Shown: positions 38,320 to 48,154 of the stretch, in pieces | Layout: each line of letters starts with the position of its first letter | Numbering within the stretch: the stretch's first letter is position 1 | Assembly (NCBI GenBank): GCA_944321165.1 | Contig: CALUKE010000002.1 | Coordinates: 186,001-250,000 of the forward strand | Source of the DNA: an uncultured Odoribacter sp. | GTDB lineage: Bacteria > Bacteroidota > Bacteroidia > Bacteroidales > Marinifilaceae | Direction of reading: 5' to 3' | DNA: 64,000 bases | Program-made: the position numbers and the translations under genes | The notes under the pieces: model-generated | What the model saw: the letters and a program-made list of their open reading frames with translations, nothing else | Told to the model about the DNA's origin: nothing | The model's database searches: none

Positions 38320-38706
38320 AATATTATTTAGAATAATTCTTAATAGGAATGCAAATCCTTCGAAAATCATTGACATAATTTTCTTTGGAATATAGATATT
38401 ATGTAAATCTGTTCAGAGAAACTTTCCCTTTAATTTGAGTCGATTGAGAAGCGCTTGGTTCTTTTTTTAACCTTTTTGGGTGATAAGTTTCTACTCCTTT
38501 TTTTGTGCAGAAATTTGAAAATGATACGTTCGTAACATTTTTGTAATCAAAAGGTTGTCTTTAATGTGCTGGTTTATAGCCGGTAAATGTTTTTTGAATA
38601 TAACCAAGCGAAACCCCATTTTTTTATGATCTTTTTTTTGTAGAATTTAGCATGCTGTAAAGAGGCGGATTTTGAGAAATAGAAACTACCTGACTAATAA
38701 TAGACT
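38320..38706 (+). promoter_or_regulatory. 387-base AT-rich intergenic region upstream of dnaA
   Basis: No gene is supported. The stretch is AT-rich with T runs and must contain the dnaA promoter, but I found neither a clean TTTG-N19-TAnnTTTG match nor a TTATCCACA DnaA box. I therefore do not call an origin here. Confidence 0.5.
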
Positions 38707-40131
38707 ATGGAAAAGGATGGGAAGAATATTTGGTTGAGATGTTTGTCTTTGATAAAAGAACAAGTATCGCCGGAGAAGTTTAAAACGCTTTTCGAGCCGA
38801 TACGGGCTGTTCGTTTCAAAGAAGATGTACTGACGATTCAGGTTGCCAGTGCCTATGTATACGAAGTGCTGGAAAAAGAATATATCGACATATTGAAAAG
38901 TGCTTTAAAGGCGGTTATCGGACCGAATGCCAAGTTAGCTTATTCGGTCATATTGGAACGGAGCAAACCTTCAGAGCCGTTGACGACGACTTTTGCTTCC
39001 AATCCGGCCCGAAAGACGCCGACCAGTACGGTATATTTGGATCAGACCTGTCATTCGGTGCCGAAAAATCCTTTTGAACGGGTTTCCAATCGGATACAGA
39101 TCGATTCTCAATTGAATCCGATCTATTCAATGGAAAGTTATATCGAAGGTAGTTGTAACCGTTTGGCTCGTTCTGCCGGTATGGCCATTGCTCAAAATCC
39201 GGGGGGGACTGCCTTCAATCCATTGTTGATTTATGGCGGTTCGGGCCTGGGAAAAACTCATCTGGCACAGGCGATTGGTTGGGAAGTGAAACAAAATTTT
39301 CCCGACAAGGTGGTGTTGTATGTATCGACCAATATTTTTCAAACTCAGTTTACCGAAGCTGTACGGCGGAATGAGGTGAACGATTTTCTGCATTTCTATC
39401 AGTTGATCGATGTGCTGATTCTGGATGATATTCAGGAATTGGCCGGGAAGACCGGTACCCAGAATACTTTTTTCCATATTTTCAACCATTTGCACCAGTC
39501 CGGAAAACAGCTGATATTGACCTGTGACAAGGCTCCGGTGGAACTGGAAGGTATGGAAGAGCGTCTGTTGTCCCGTTTTCGCTGGGGATTGTCGGCTGAA
39601 ATAAAAGCACCGGATTTCGATACCCGAAAGGAAATTGTATTGAATAAAGCCCGGAAAGACGGTATCGATTTTTCAGATGAAGTAATTGAATACATTTGCA
39701 AATATGTCAATGGTAATGTGCGGGAACTGGAAGGGGCGATGATTTCTCTCCTGGCTCAATCGACTTTCAATAAAAAGGAGCTGACTGTCGAAGTTGTACA
39801 GGATATTTTGGGGAAAATGGTGAAGAAACCTTCTGAAGAGTTGACGGTGGATAAGATCCAGGAAGTGGTCTGTGAGCATTTTAATATTTCCGTGGATTTG
39901 TTGCAGACCAAGACCCGTAAACGGGAGGTCGTTCAGGCCCGGCAATTGGCCATGTATTTTTGTAAGAATTTTACCAAGTATTCTTTATCATATATCGGTA
40001 GTAAGATTGGTAAAAAGGATCATGCAACCGTTCTGTATGCCTGTAAGGCGGTGTCGGATTTGATGGATACCGACCGGAATTTCAAGATGCAGGTAGAAGA
40101 GATACAGCAGAAACTCTATGTCCGGAATTGA
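38707..40131 (+). CDS. dnaA: chromosomal replication initiator protein DnaA
   Basis: A 474-residue protein with all four DnaA domains: the N-terminal interaction domain (about 5-90, WLRCLSLIKEQVSPEKFKTLFEP), a variable linker (about 95-130), the AAA+ domain and the C-terminal DNA-binding domain. The AAA+ domain has Walker A GGSGLGKT at 177-184, Walker B LILDDIQ and the arginine-finger region. The DNA-binding helix-turn-helix carries the DnaA signature (GKKDHATVLYACKAV). It binds DnaA boxes and opens the origin. The length is normal for the family. Confidence 0.98.
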   Translation: MEKDGKNIWLRCLSLIKEQVSPEKFKTLFEPIRAVRFKEDVLTIQVASAYVYEVLEKEYIDILKSALKAVIGPNAKLAYSVILERSKPSEPLTTTFASNPARKTPTSTVYLDQTCHSVPKNPFERVSNRIQIDSQLNPIYSMESYIEGSCNRLARSAGMAIAQNPGGTAFNPLLIYGGSGLGKTHLAQAIGWEVKQNFPDKVVLYVSTNIFQTQFTEAVRRNEVNDFLHFYQLIDVLILDDIQELAGKTGTQNTFFHIFNHLHQSGKQLILTCDKAPVELEGMEERLLSRFRWGLSAEIKAPDFDTRKEIVLNKARKDGIDFSDEVIEYICKYVNGNVRELEGAMISLLAQSTFNKKELTVEVVQDILGKMVKKPSEELTVDKIQEVVCEHFNISVDLLQTKTRKREVVQARQLAMYFCKNFTKYSLSYIGSKIGKKDHATVLYACKAVSDLMDTDRNFKMQVEEIQQKLYVRN

Positions 40132-40157
40132 TTCGATAACCCTAGACCGGAATAAGA

Positions 40158-40757
40158 ATGGAAGATCTGTATCGTACGGTAGAAAGTGAGGCGGAAGGCC
40201 TGTACAAAGAAAAGGGGAGCAAGTTTCTGGCTTTTGTATTTCCGGTTTCTACAGAAGAGCAGATCCGGGAAATTCTGACCGGACTTCGGGAGAAGTATTA
40301 CGATGCCCGTCATCATTGTTATGCCTGGCGTCTGGGGGCTGCCAAGACTCATTTCCGGACAAATGATGACGGGGAACCTTCTTCGACGGCGGGAAAACCG
40401 ATTCTGGGCCAAATCCAGTCGGCGGATCTCACCGATGTATTGATTGTCGTCGTTCGATATTTCGGCGGTACGAAATTGGGTGTACCGGGTTTGATCAATG
40501 CTTATCGGGAAGCGGCTGCCGATGCTATTCGAAATGCCGTGATAGTGGAAAAGACGGTAGACGAATGGATTCGTATCCGTTTCAGTTATCTGGTGATGAA
40601 CGACGTGATGAAAGTCATTAAAGAGGAAAATCCGCAGATTCTCGAGCGTCAGTTTGAGCTCTCGTGTGAGATGCTGTTGTCGATCCGTCAAAAAGAGATG
40701 CCGGCTTTAAGGGAACGTTTGGAACAGATCGATTCGCTGACAGTGGTGGATGAGTGA
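40158..40757 (+). CDS. YigZ/IMPACT family protein
   Basis: A 199-residue cytosolic protein. The UPF0029 N-terminal domain has the family motifs KEKGSKFLAF, ARHHCYAWR, NDDGEPSSTAGKPIL and VVRYFGGTKLGVPGL, and a short C-terminal EF-G-like alpha/beta domain (about 135-199) follows. IMPACT-type proteins are linked to translation and ribosome control; the bacterial function is not settled. It starts 26 bases after dnaA on the same strand. Confidence 0.92.
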   Translation: MEDLYRTVESEAEGLYKEKGSKFLAFVFPVSTEEQIREILTGLREKYYDARHHCYAWRLGAAKTHFRTNDDGEPSSTAGKPILGQIQSADLTDVLIVVVRYFGGTKLGVPGLINAYREAAADAIRNAVIVEKTVDEWIRIRFSYLVMNDVMKVIKEENPQILERQFELSCEMLLSIRQKEMPALRERLEQIDSLTVVDE

Positions 40758-40786
40758 TTTTTCCCTCCCAGAAAAAAACAGGAAAA

Positions 40787-40817
40787 TTTGTTTGCTTCAT
40801 TTTTTTTCCTACCTTTG
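40787..40817 (+). promoter_or_regulatory. promoter of tRNA-Lys
   Basis: TTTG at 40787-40790, 19 bases, then TACCTTTG at 40810-40817: a perfect Bacteroides-type promoter placing the transcription start near 40824, 18 bases before the tRNA. Confidence 0.75.
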
Positions 40818-40841
40818 TGCCCGTGTTTTCCACCACACAAC

Positions 40842-40917
40842 GATTCAGTAGCTCAGCCGGTAGAGCACAACACTTTTAATGTTGGGGTCCTGGGTTCGAA
40901 TCCCAGCTGGATCACCA
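40842..40917 (+). tRNA. tRNA-Lys (anticodon TTT)
   Basis: A 76-base cloverleaf that includes the encoded CCA. The acceptor stem pairs GATTCAG with CTGGATC (one G-T wobble). The D arm is AGCTCAGCCGGTAGAGC, the anticodon loop CTTTTAA gives anticodon UUU, the variable loop contains GGGGTCC, and the T arm has GGTTCGAATCC. The 3' end is the start of an AT-rich island, as often happens when integrases use tRNA genes. Confidence 0.97.
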
Positions 40918-40949
40918 AAAGAAAAGCCAAAAGGCGACAACAAAAAGAC

Positions 40950-40987
40950 AAGTCCTACAAAATCCATATTTTGTGGGACTTTTTTTA
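40950..40987 (+). terminator. terminator after tRNA-Lys
   Basis: A 14-base stem with one G-T pair, AAGTCCTACAAAAT (40950-40963) and ATTTTGTGGGACTT (40968-40981), with a CCAT loop, followed by a T tract. This is a textbook rho-independent terminator 32 bases after the tRNA. Confidence 0.9.
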
Positions 40988-41048
40988 TTGCCTTTGGGCT
41001 ACCCTAACCGCCACGAAAAGGTCACTGACGGACAAAAAATAGTGGCTT

Positions 41049-41089
41049 ATTCGTACCCCCGACAAAATCTTCAAAAAGGGGGTACGAAT
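41049..41089. repeat. perfect 12-base inverted repeat plus TTGTCGGAA direct repeats
   Basis: ATTCGTACCCCC (41049-41060) and GGGGGTACGAAT (41078-41089) are exact reverse complements 17 bases apart. They are followed at once by two direct copies of TTGTCGGAA and a diverged CTGTCGGGA within 41089-41120. Lying between a tRNA gene and an integrase remnant, they look like the arm or core sites of an attachment region. This is an inference. Confidence 0.5.
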
Positions 41090-41185
41090 TGTCGGAAATT
41101 GTCGGAACGCTGTCGGGAATTGGCGACCCTGCATTTATCTCATTATGAGTTAATAAAAATAGTCTTGTGACTTAAAAAATGGAGT

Positions 41186-41320
41186 GTGAAATCAACATTC
41201 CGAGTATTGTTCTTCCTGAAACGGGACAAGGTAAAAAAGAACGCTGATATACCCATCATGGCTCGTATTACCATTGACGTGAAAGACTTTAAAACCCTGA
41301 AGAAAAATACCAATTTTTAG
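41186..41320 (+). pseudogene. N-terminal remnant of a Bacteroidales tyrosine integrase
   Basis: Read from GTG 41186 the frame gives a 44-residue peptide ending at TAG 41318-41320. Its first 30 residues (STFRVLFFLKRDKVKKN, then IPIMARITID) match the start of the Arm-DNA-binding domain of Bacteroidales phage-type integrases of conjugative elements, whose usual pattern is STFxVLFYLKxN...PIMGRITIDG. After ITID the likeness stops and a short unrelated tail leads to the stop. The core-binding and catalytic domains (R...HxxR...Y) are absent. It is therefore a truncated, non-functional integrase and marks this tRNA as a former integration site. Confidence 0.75.
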
Positions 41321-41374
41321 GTATTGCCCACATTTTTGTATTGCAGTAATTTTACATAAAAATAAAGGTATTTT

Positions 41375-44308
41375 ATGAAAACTAAATTGTTGTTAATATT
41401 AATTTTCTTAATAACTCCTTTAGTTGGATTTTCACATATTATATCAGGTAAGGTAGTTGATATAAAATCTAAAAAGGTCATAGAATTTGCAACAGTATGG
41501 GTTGTGGGTACAGGTATAGGTACTGTAACAGATGTAAATGGGAATTTTCAGATCAATAATCTTTCTGATGGTAATTATGAAATTATCATCAGATGTTTGG
41601 GCTATACAGAAAAGAAGGAGAAAATATATATCACGAAGAATACAAAGCTTGTATTTTATCTTTCTGAGACATCCCTGGCGTTGAATGAGGTGACCGTTAC
41701 GGCTGAGAGAAAGGCAGATGATGCAGCCACTACTTATACTCTGAACAGGACGGCATTGGACCATTTGCAGAGTGTAAGTGTGACGGATGCTTTAAGTCTA
41801 TTGCCAGGGGAACAGACAAACAAATATAAAACCCTGACTTCATCTGAACAGGTCGTTACCCTAAGAGGTGAAAGCCTGGAGATGGGTAATCCGGATTTTG
41901 GAACGGTAGTTGAAATGGATGGAGTCAGACTTTCCGCTAATGCTACAGCGCAATCTACGGGTGGAACAGATTTAAGGAATGTGGGTAATAACAATGTGGA
42001 AAGAATAGATGTTATTACCGGAGTTCCATCCGTGGAATATGGTGATTTGACAAACGGTGTTGTCAGAATAATAACACGAAAAGGTAAAAGCCCTCTTCTT
42101 GTAAATATCTCTGTACGTCCCAACACTCAGTCATATTCACTGAGTAAGGGAATTGATTTGGGAGGAAAAAGAGGAATAGTCAATTTATCATACGAGCACG
42201 TACGTTCTGTTTCTGATATAGCATCTCCCTATACTTCGTATATAAGAAATGCTTTTGGCTTTAAGTATTCCAATGCAGTAAATTATTCATCAGGACGAAA
42301 TCTTTCCATGGATTTCAGTCTGAATGGTAATGTGGGCGGACTAAACTCAGAATCAGATCCGGATGCTTTCAAGGAAACTTATACCAAGAAAAAAGACAAT
42401 GCCTTGTGGAGCAGTGTGGCTTTCAATTATATGATAAATTCCAACTGGCTTTCCAATCTGAGGTGGGGGGTGACTTTTTCTTATTCGGATAAGATGTCGG
42501 AAGTGAAGACCAACAAATCGGCATCGTCTGCCATGCCTGCTCTACATACTACTGAAGAAGGATATTTCGTCGCTTCAAAGTATGAGGACAATCCTTCGTC
42601 GCCAATAATTCTTTTACCGACAGGATACTGGTATGTCACTACTTATAATGACAACCGTCCGATAAATTATTCAGCTTATGTGAAAGCCAAGTGGACACAT
42701 AAGATTGGAAACATAACCAGTAATTTGCTCTTGGGGTCTGATATGAAGTTTGAAGGTAATTGGGGAAGGGGAGAATATTATACTGACATGTCTGTCGCTC
42801 CGACCTGGAGAGAGTACAGGTACGATAATCTGCCGTATATTAATAACTGGGCCTCATATATAGAAGAGGACTTGAATGTCTCGTTCAGAAACTCCAGCCT
42901 GAATCTGAAGGCAGGATTGAGAAATGATATGACTATAATATCCGGTTCTGATTATGGAAATGTTTCAAGCCTGTCGCCAAGAATCAGTGCGAAATATTCG
43001 TTTGGCAATACCGATACAGGATTCTTCAGAGGAGCAACCGTCAGAATGGGATGGGGAAAGGCTGTAAAACTTCCTTCGTTTGAGATACTTTATCCCAGAG
43101 AAACGTATGTTGACAGACTGGCGTTTGCTCCCGGAACAATGGCTGACGGAACCACATATTATGCATACCACACTCACCCGGTCACTCCCATATATAATTC
43201 ATCACTGAAGTGGCAATACAGCATAATGCGTGAGGTGGGAGCAGATGTTAAATTGAAAGGGGTAAGAATGTCGTTGTCCTTTTATTATAACAGTATGATG
43301 AGTCCGTATTCCAGCACCAGGTTTTATTCTCCATTCGATTATAAACTCACGGATCAGAGTGCATTGGAAACATGTTTGATTCCTTCTTCTGACAGGATTT
43401 ATAATATCGACCGTAATACCGGTGTCGTTACCGTGTCCGACAAAACCGGAACGCTTCCTTCTCAGGAACTGGATTATAAGGTTGTAAAGGATTTTCAGTC
43501 TGCCAGTATGAGTATAAACGGTTCTTCATCTTCAAGAATGGGACTGGAGTGGGTGTTGGATTTCGACAAGATGAAATCAATAAACACTTCAGTACGGATA
43601 GACGGAAAATATTACAGATATAAAGGTGTAGATGAGGTCGTTGTACCATCCCGGGTAAACCTGACAAGTTCTGACGGACAGCCTTACAAATATATAGGAT
43701 ATTATGTCGGCGGAACCGGTAATTATAATGGTTTCGAAAGCAGACGACTGAACACAAATCTGACTTTCATCACACATATTCCTAAACTGAAAATGATTTT
43801 TTCGTTGCGTTTTGAAGGTACATTTATGAATAGCCGCCAGAATTTGAGTGAGTACAGTGGCGGAACAAGAAGTTATGTGATTGACGACCGGGGCGATTAT
43901 TTGCCGTCAGCAACAGATAAAGATATTTATGATGGGGATAATTATGTGGTGACTTATCCATTGTATTATGTATCGCGCGATGATATGGATACCAAAGTTC
44001 CATTCATGGAGAAACTGTTGTGGGCATATGATAATGACAGGGACTTGTATAATGAGTTAACCAAACTTGCAGTGAAGAGCAGTTATGGGTATATATTCAG
44101 GAAACAGAGTTATTCACCTTATTTCTCTGCCAATCTTAATGTGTCAAAAGAAATAGGCAGGTATCTCACCGTTTCATTTTTTGCAAATAACTTCTTTTAC
44201 AGTACGCAGAAGATAAAAAACGAACAGACAGGAAACGAAATGTCATTGTTTGATTCAAGTCTGATAACTCCCTTTAATTATGGAATATCATTTAAACTAA
44301 AATTATAA
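41375..44308 (+). CDS. TonB-dependent outer membrane receptor with carboxypeptidase-like N-terminal domain
   Basis: A 977-residue receptor with signal peptide (ends LVGFS). It has a carboxypeptidase-D-like domain (about 22-105, ISGKVVDIKSKKVIEFATVW), a plug (about 110-225, LNEVTVTAERKADDAATTYT, VEMDGVRL, NVERIDVITGVPSVEYGDL) and a beta barrel to the C-terminal aromatic-ending strand (FNYGISFKLKL). It lacks the SusC signature and has no SusD partner, so it resembles receptors for iron complexes, haem or other small ligands. It is the first gene of the island operon, with the lipoprotein gene 5 bases behind it. The ligand is unknown. Confidence 0.93.
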   Translation: MKTKLLLILIFLITPLVGFSHIISGKVVDIKSKKVIEFATVWVVGTGIGTVTDVNGNFQINNLSDGNYEIIIRCLGYTEKKEKIYITKNTKLVFYLSETSLALNEVTVTAERKADDAATTYTLNRTALDHLQSVSVTDALSLLPGEQTNKYKTLTSSEQVVTLRGESLEMGNPDFGTVVEMDGVRLSANATAQSTGGTDLRNVGNNNVERIDVITGVPSVEYGDLTNGVVRIITRKGKSPLLVNISVRPNTQSYSLSKGIDLGGKRGIVNLSYEHVRSVSDIASPYTSYIRNAFGFKYSNAVNYSSGRNLSMDFSLNGNVGGLNSESDPDAFKETYTKKKDNALWSSVAFNYMINSNWLSNLRWGVTFSYSDKMSEVKTNKSASSAMPALHTTEEGYFVASKYEDNPSSPIILLPTGYWYVTTYNDNRPINYSAYVKAKWTHKIGNITSNLLLGSDMKFEGNWGRGEYYTDMSVAPTWREYRYDNLPYINNWASYIEEDLNVSFRNSSLNLKAGLRNDMTIISGSDYGNVSSLSPRISAKYSFGNTDTGFFRGATVRMGWGKAVKLPSFEILYPRETYVDRLAFAPGTMADGTTYYAYHTHPVTPIYNSSLKWQYSIMREVGADVKLKGVRMSLSFYYNSMMSPYSSTRFYSPFDYKLTDQSALETCLIPSSDRIYNIDRNTGVVTVSDKTGTLPSQELDYKVVKDFQSASMSINGSSSSRMGLEWVLDFDKMKSINTSVRIDGKYYRYKGVDEVVVPSRVNLTSSDGQPYKYIGYYVGGTGNYNGFESRRLNTNLTFITHIPKLKMIFSLRFEGTFMNSRQNLSEYSGGTRSYVIDDRGDYLPSATDKDIYDGDNYVVTYPLYYVSRDDMDTKVPFMEKLLWAYDNDRDLYNELTKLAVKSSYGYIFRKQSYSPYFSANLNVSKEIGRYLTVSFFANNFFYSTQKIKNEQTGNEMSLFDSSLITPFNYGISFKLKL

Positions 44309-44313
44309 TTATT

Positions 44314-45618
44314 ATGAGAAATTTTTTTTCCGCTTTAAGCATATTGATGCTTAGTTTATTAGTCTATTCATGTACGGATAAAGATAATCCGCAATATGAA
44401 TTAAGTAATGTAAAGATTCAACTGGTATATCCGGAGGGGTATAATCCATCTGAAGGAGTGGAAGTATCATTGAAAAACACTTCTACCGGAGCGGTATTTA
44501 CTGAAAAAACCGGTGCAGATGGTACGGCTCTGTTTGAAGTTCCGAAGGGTATATATGAGGCATCTGCTTCAGAACAAAGAGTGATAGATGCAGAGGTTTA
44601 CCTTTTTAATGGAGTGAATAGCAATGTGAATGCCGGTACGGATAATGTTGAGGCTGTAATAAACCTGGAATTGTCAAAAGGAGGCTCGGTGGTTATTAAA
44701 GAACTTTATGTCGGTGGATGTCCCAAGGACGATGGTTCTGGTTATTTTTCACGAGATCAGTACGTAATACTGTATAACAATTCATCTGCAACTATTGATA
44801 TAAGTGATTTTGCACTTGCTTTGGTAAATCCTTATAACTCGCAAAGTAAAAATAACGATTATGTCAATGGAGAATTGTTTTATGCGTCGGAAGGATGGAT
44901 ACCTGCCGGAAATGGTTTATGGTATTTTGAGAACAATGTAAAATTGGAGCCGGGAAAACAAATCGTTATTGCAATTTGTGGGGCGGTTGATAATACAAAG
45001 ACCTATTCACAGTCAATAAATTATGCAAACAGTGAATATTATTGTTGCTATGATGTCGAAGATTATAATAATACATCTTATTATCCTACTCCTTCAGAGG
45101 TTATTCCTACAGAACATTATCTTAAAGTTTATAGTTATGGCTTAGGTAATGCCTGGCCTCTTAGCAACTCCAGTCCGGCATTCTATATTGTCCGTCCTCA
45201 GGGAACGACTCTTAAGGATTTTGTTGACAATCCGGATAATGAGAACATGTACGGTTCTAATCAGGTTCGTAGAAAAGTTCCTGTGGAATGGGTTGTTGAC
45301 GGAATAGAAGTGTTTGCAAAAGGACAGGCTAACAATCAGAAAAGACTTCTGCCGACAATTGATGCCGGTTATGTGGAAATGACAGCCAAAATGGGCTACA
45401 CTCTCTACAGAAACGTGGATAAGGAAGCAACTGAAGCAATCAAGGAAAATGAAGGAAAACTAGTATATAATTATTCACTCGGGGTCGATGATTCTACCGA
45501 CCCAAGCGGAATAGATGCTGAGGCTTCAATCAAGAATGGTGCGAGAATCGTTTACAAGGATACAAATAATTCTACTGTCGATTTCCATCAGAGAAGCAGA
45601 GCCTCATTAAGAAACTGA
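44314..45618 (+). CDS. DUF4876-type lipoprotein
   Basis: A 434-residue lipoprotein; signal peptide with lipobox LVYSC (Cys20) followed by TDKDN. The first 110 residues look like a regulatory beta-sandwich (VKIQLVYPEGYNPSEGVEVSLKNTSTG type repeats), and the rest (about 125-434) resembles a lamin-tail-like or DUF4876 fold (VVIKELYVGGC, QYVILYNNSSATIDISDFAL). It is encoded immediately after the TonB receptor and would be its surface partner in ligand capture, as SusD is to SusC, although unrelated in fold. The function is inferred from position. Confidence 0.8.
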   Translation: MRNFFSALSILMLSLLVYSCTDKDNPQYELSNVKIQLVYPEGYNPSEGVEVSLKNTSTGAVFTEKTGADGTALFEVPKGIYEASASEQRVIDAEVYLFNGVNSNVNAGTDNVEAVINLELSKGGSVVIKELYVGGCPKDDGSGYFSRDQYVILYNNSSATIDISDFALALVNPYNSQSKNNDYVNGELFYASEGWIPAGNGLWYFENNVKLEPGKQIVIAICGAVDNTKTYSQSINYANSEYYCCYDVEDYNNTSYYPTPSEVIPTEHYLKVYSYGLGNAWPLSNSSPAFYIVRPQGTTLKDFVDNPDNENMYGSNQVRRKVPVEWVVDGIEVFAKGQANNQKRLLPTIDAGYVEMTAKMGYTLYRNVDKEATEAIKENEGKLVYNYSLGVDDSTDPSGIDAEASIKNGARIVYKDTNNSTVDFHQRSRASLRN

Positions 45619-45620
45619 AT

Positions 45621-47234
45621 ATGTATTTAATGAATACCAAAAATCTTAGAATGGCAATGGCAACGGGGATAATGATTCTCGTTGCTATGCCTGTTCATGC
45701 AGATAATAATCCTGTGGTTACTGATACGGATTATAATGAAACCGTTTTGAGATTTCATGCATCACAGAGCGAAAATGTTTCTTTCCTTACGGATATGAAA
45801 TGTCCGAACTTATCTTATCTGGAACTGAAAGGTTATATCCGTAAAGGTGATTTGGTGAATTATTATCAGTCTGACGACAGCAGGAATTTTGAAATCAGGA
45901 CAGAGTCGTATTATCGTTTCAGTGAACGTCTGATGCTGTCTGGTGCAATATCATATGGTATGGATAAGGGAAAGAACATGTCAGGCTCTGTCTTCATCAA
46001 CCCTGAATATATTCCTTTCGATATTGTTGAGATGGACAAATCCAATGCAGGAACTAAACGCAGGGAATGGTATTCATTGAGCGGAAAAGCAGGATATTCG
46101 TTGAACTCAAGGATTTCACTGGGAGCTTCATGGGAATATGCCGTAGAGAATTATGCCAAGTTCAAAGACTTGAGACATCAGAATTCGATGATGGATTTGA
46201 GCCTGTCTTTAGGAGGAAAGTATAAAATCACTGATAATGTGACTGTTGGTTTAGCCTATGTTTACCGTAGAAATATTCAGAGAGTTTCATTTAATATCTA
46301 TGGTAATACTGACAGGCAATATACTTCGCTGATTAGCTTCGGTGGCTTTTATGGGCGTAGCGAATTGTTCGGCGAGAGTGGTTATACCTCCAATGCTCTT
46401 CCATTGTTTACCCAGATTAACGGTGGTACTTTGCAACTATTATGGGAAACGACCAACGTGAAATGGTTTAATGAATTTGGTTATTATAAGGATAATGGAC
46501 AGTTTGGAACAGGTTCCTCTACTTCAATTACTTATAGTAATCATCATTCTACCGGACTGGAGTATGAGTCGAAACTTATAATAGAAAAATCCCGTTTGTC
46601 TCATGTAATAGAGTTGAAAGTATTCAGCAAATCGCTAGAGAATAATGAAAACTCATATAAAGAAAGCACAGATGCCAACGGAGTCTCGCAAATCGTTTAT
46701 TATGGAAACAATAAAGTAGGCGAGAAGGAATGGTACGGAGCAGATGTCACGTATTCGTTTCTTTCCGGAGATGGTATGAGGCGTTCCGATTGGTCTGCCG
46801 GTATGGGTGCAGGATATTATTCACGCCATCTAACAGCTTCGCAGTATCCGTTCTATAGAAAGCAGGATATCGATATGGTTCATGCGGATTTGTTTGTAAA
46901 AAAGAATTGGTTTAAGAAGAAAAATATTTACACTCTGTCGATAGAAGGTGGATATTCAACAGGATGGGGAAACATGAACGAAGACGGGACATACACCAGT
47001 GTTTCAGAAAATCAGAAAGTACCGGTTTCGCTTGACAATCTGCTTGTACAGGAATATGATTATAACGTGGCAAGTCAGGTGAAGGCTTGTGTCTCTTTGG
47101 GGTATGAAAGGGGTATTACGAAAAAGTTGTCGCTGTGCTCGAATGTAGATTTTTCTTATCTGACAGCCTTGAATACAACTCTGAAAGGAAAGAAACGCAT
47201 TGTATGTGGTCTTGCGGCAGGAGTTAAGTTCTAA
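45621..47234 (+). CDS. DUF6850-type outer membrane beta-barrel protein
   Basis: A 537-residue exported protein; signal peptide ending PVHADN. The remainder is an alternating beta pattern with many aromatic girdle residues (YRFSERLMLSGAISYGMDKGK, YSLSGKAGYSLNSRISLGASW) and ends with a short barrel-type strand (RIVCGLAAGVKF). This is the pattern of a DUF6850 family outer-membrane barrel, which accompanies DUF4876 proteins. It starts two bases after the preceding stop (an ATG at 45630 is an alternative). The role is unknown, perhaps a channel or a structural partner of the receptor. Confidence 0.78.
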   Translation: MYLMNTKNLRMAMATGIMILVAMPVHADNNPVVTDTDYNETVLRFHASQSENVSFLTDMKCPNLSYLELKGYIRKGDLVNYYQSDDSRNFEIRTESYYRFSERLMLSGAISYGMDKGKNMSGSVFINPEYIPFDIVEMDKSNAGTKRREWYSLSGKAGYSLNSRISLGASWEYAVENYAKFKDLRHQNSMMDLSLSLGGKYKITDNVTVGLAYVYRRNIQRVSFNIYGNTDRQYTSLISFGGFYGRSELFGESGYTSNALPLFTQINGGTLQLLWETTNVKWFNEFGYYKDNGQFGTGSSTSITYSNHHSTGLEYESKLIIEKSRLSHVIELKVFSKSLENNENSYKESTDANGVSQIVYYGNNKVGEKEWYGADVTYSFLSGDGMRRSDWSAGMGAGYYSRHLTASQYPFYRKQDIDMVHADLFVKKNWFKKKNIYTLSIEGGYSTGWGNMNEDGTYTSVSENQKVPVSLDNLLVQEYDYNVASQVKACVSLGYERGITKKLSLCSNVDFSYLTALNTTLKGKKRIVCGLAAGVKF

Positions 47235-47252
47235 TGTTTTAAAAGTTTATAT

Positions 47253-48134
47253 ATGGAGAAAATTATAGAATGCGATAAGATTACGCATTATTATGGAGAC
47301 AGACTGATTTATGCCGACCTTAGTTTTGACGTTGAGAAAGGTAAGGTCTTAGGTCTGTTAGGCAAGAATGGAACGGGGAAAACAACCATTATAAATATCC
47401 TGAATGGCTATCTGAAACCTCGCTCCGGGGTATGCCGCCTGTTTGGTGAAGATATGAACAATATAAGCCCAGCCACAAAATCAAGGGTAGGGCTGCTGCT
47501 GGAAGGTCATGTACAGCATACTTATTTCAATGTACAGCAGATAGAAAAATTCTATTCAGCGTTTTTTCCAAAATGGAAAAAGGAAGCATATTATGAACTT
47601 CTTAAAAAGCTGCAGGTTCTTCCAACTCAGAAAATCTCTACCATGTCGTGCGGTCAGCGCTCACAGGTGGCTTTGGGACTTTTGTTTGCACAGGATCCGG
47701 ATTTGCTGATATTGGATGACTTTTCTATGGGACTGGACCCGGGGTATCGCCGCCTCTTTGTGGAATATCTTAAAGACTATGCATCGGCGGGAAACAAGAC
47801 AGTGTTCTTGACTTCGCATATTATCCAGGATATGGAAATGCTTATAGATGACTGCATGATAATGGATTACGGTCGTTTGTTGCTTCACCGACCGGTTAAG
47901 GAGATAATGGACAACTTCAAGCGATACAGATTTGTCGCACCGGGACAGGATTTCAGACTATCCGCCGGCAATGACTTCTGGAGTCCCTCTGTACTTGGTG
48001 ACAAATGGGAAGTATATTCTTTCCTAAATAAGGAAGAGGTACTGTCAAAACTTTCTGCTATGGGAGTAAAGGAGATTACAGAAGAGAAACTTTCTCTTGA
48101 GGATGCATTCATCGGTCTGACAGGAAAATATTGA
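47253..48134 (+). CDS. ABC transporter ATP-binding protein
   Basis: A 293-residue ATPase with Walker A GKNGTGKTT (residues 37-45), a Q-loop region, a signature motif that reads SCGQRSQ instead of LSGGQ, Walker B LLILDDFSMGLD and the H-loop in FLTSHIIQDME. The C-terminal 80 residues are an extension. In Walker B the usual Glu after Asp is Asp (LDD). With the membrane protein that follows it would form an ABC-2 type exporter or a mechanical-force ABC system. It is not the usual BtuD/FepC importer type. It is the fourth gene of the island operon. Confidence 0.9.
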   Translation: MEKIIECDKITHYYGDRLIYADLSFDVEKGKVLGLLGKNGTGKTTIINILNGYLKPRSGVCRLFGEDMNNISPATKSRVGLLLEGHVQHTYFNVQQIEKFYSAFFPKWKKEAYYELLKKLQVLPTQKISTMSCGQRSQVALGLLFAQDPDLLILDDFSMGLDPGYRRLFVEYLKDYASAGNKTVFLTSHIIQDMEMLIDDCMIMDYGRLLLHRPVKEIMDNFKRYRFVAPGQDFRLSAGNDFWSPSVLGDKWEVYSFLNKEEVLSKLSAMGVKEITEEKLSLEDAFIGLTGKY

Positions 48135-48154
48135 TAATAATAAAGTGATATAAT

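Noticed and set aside
38320..38706. Replication origin upstream of dnaA
   Set aside because: No TTATCCACA-type DnaA boxes or clear repeat clusters were seen, and in many Bacteroidetes dnaA is not next to the origin.
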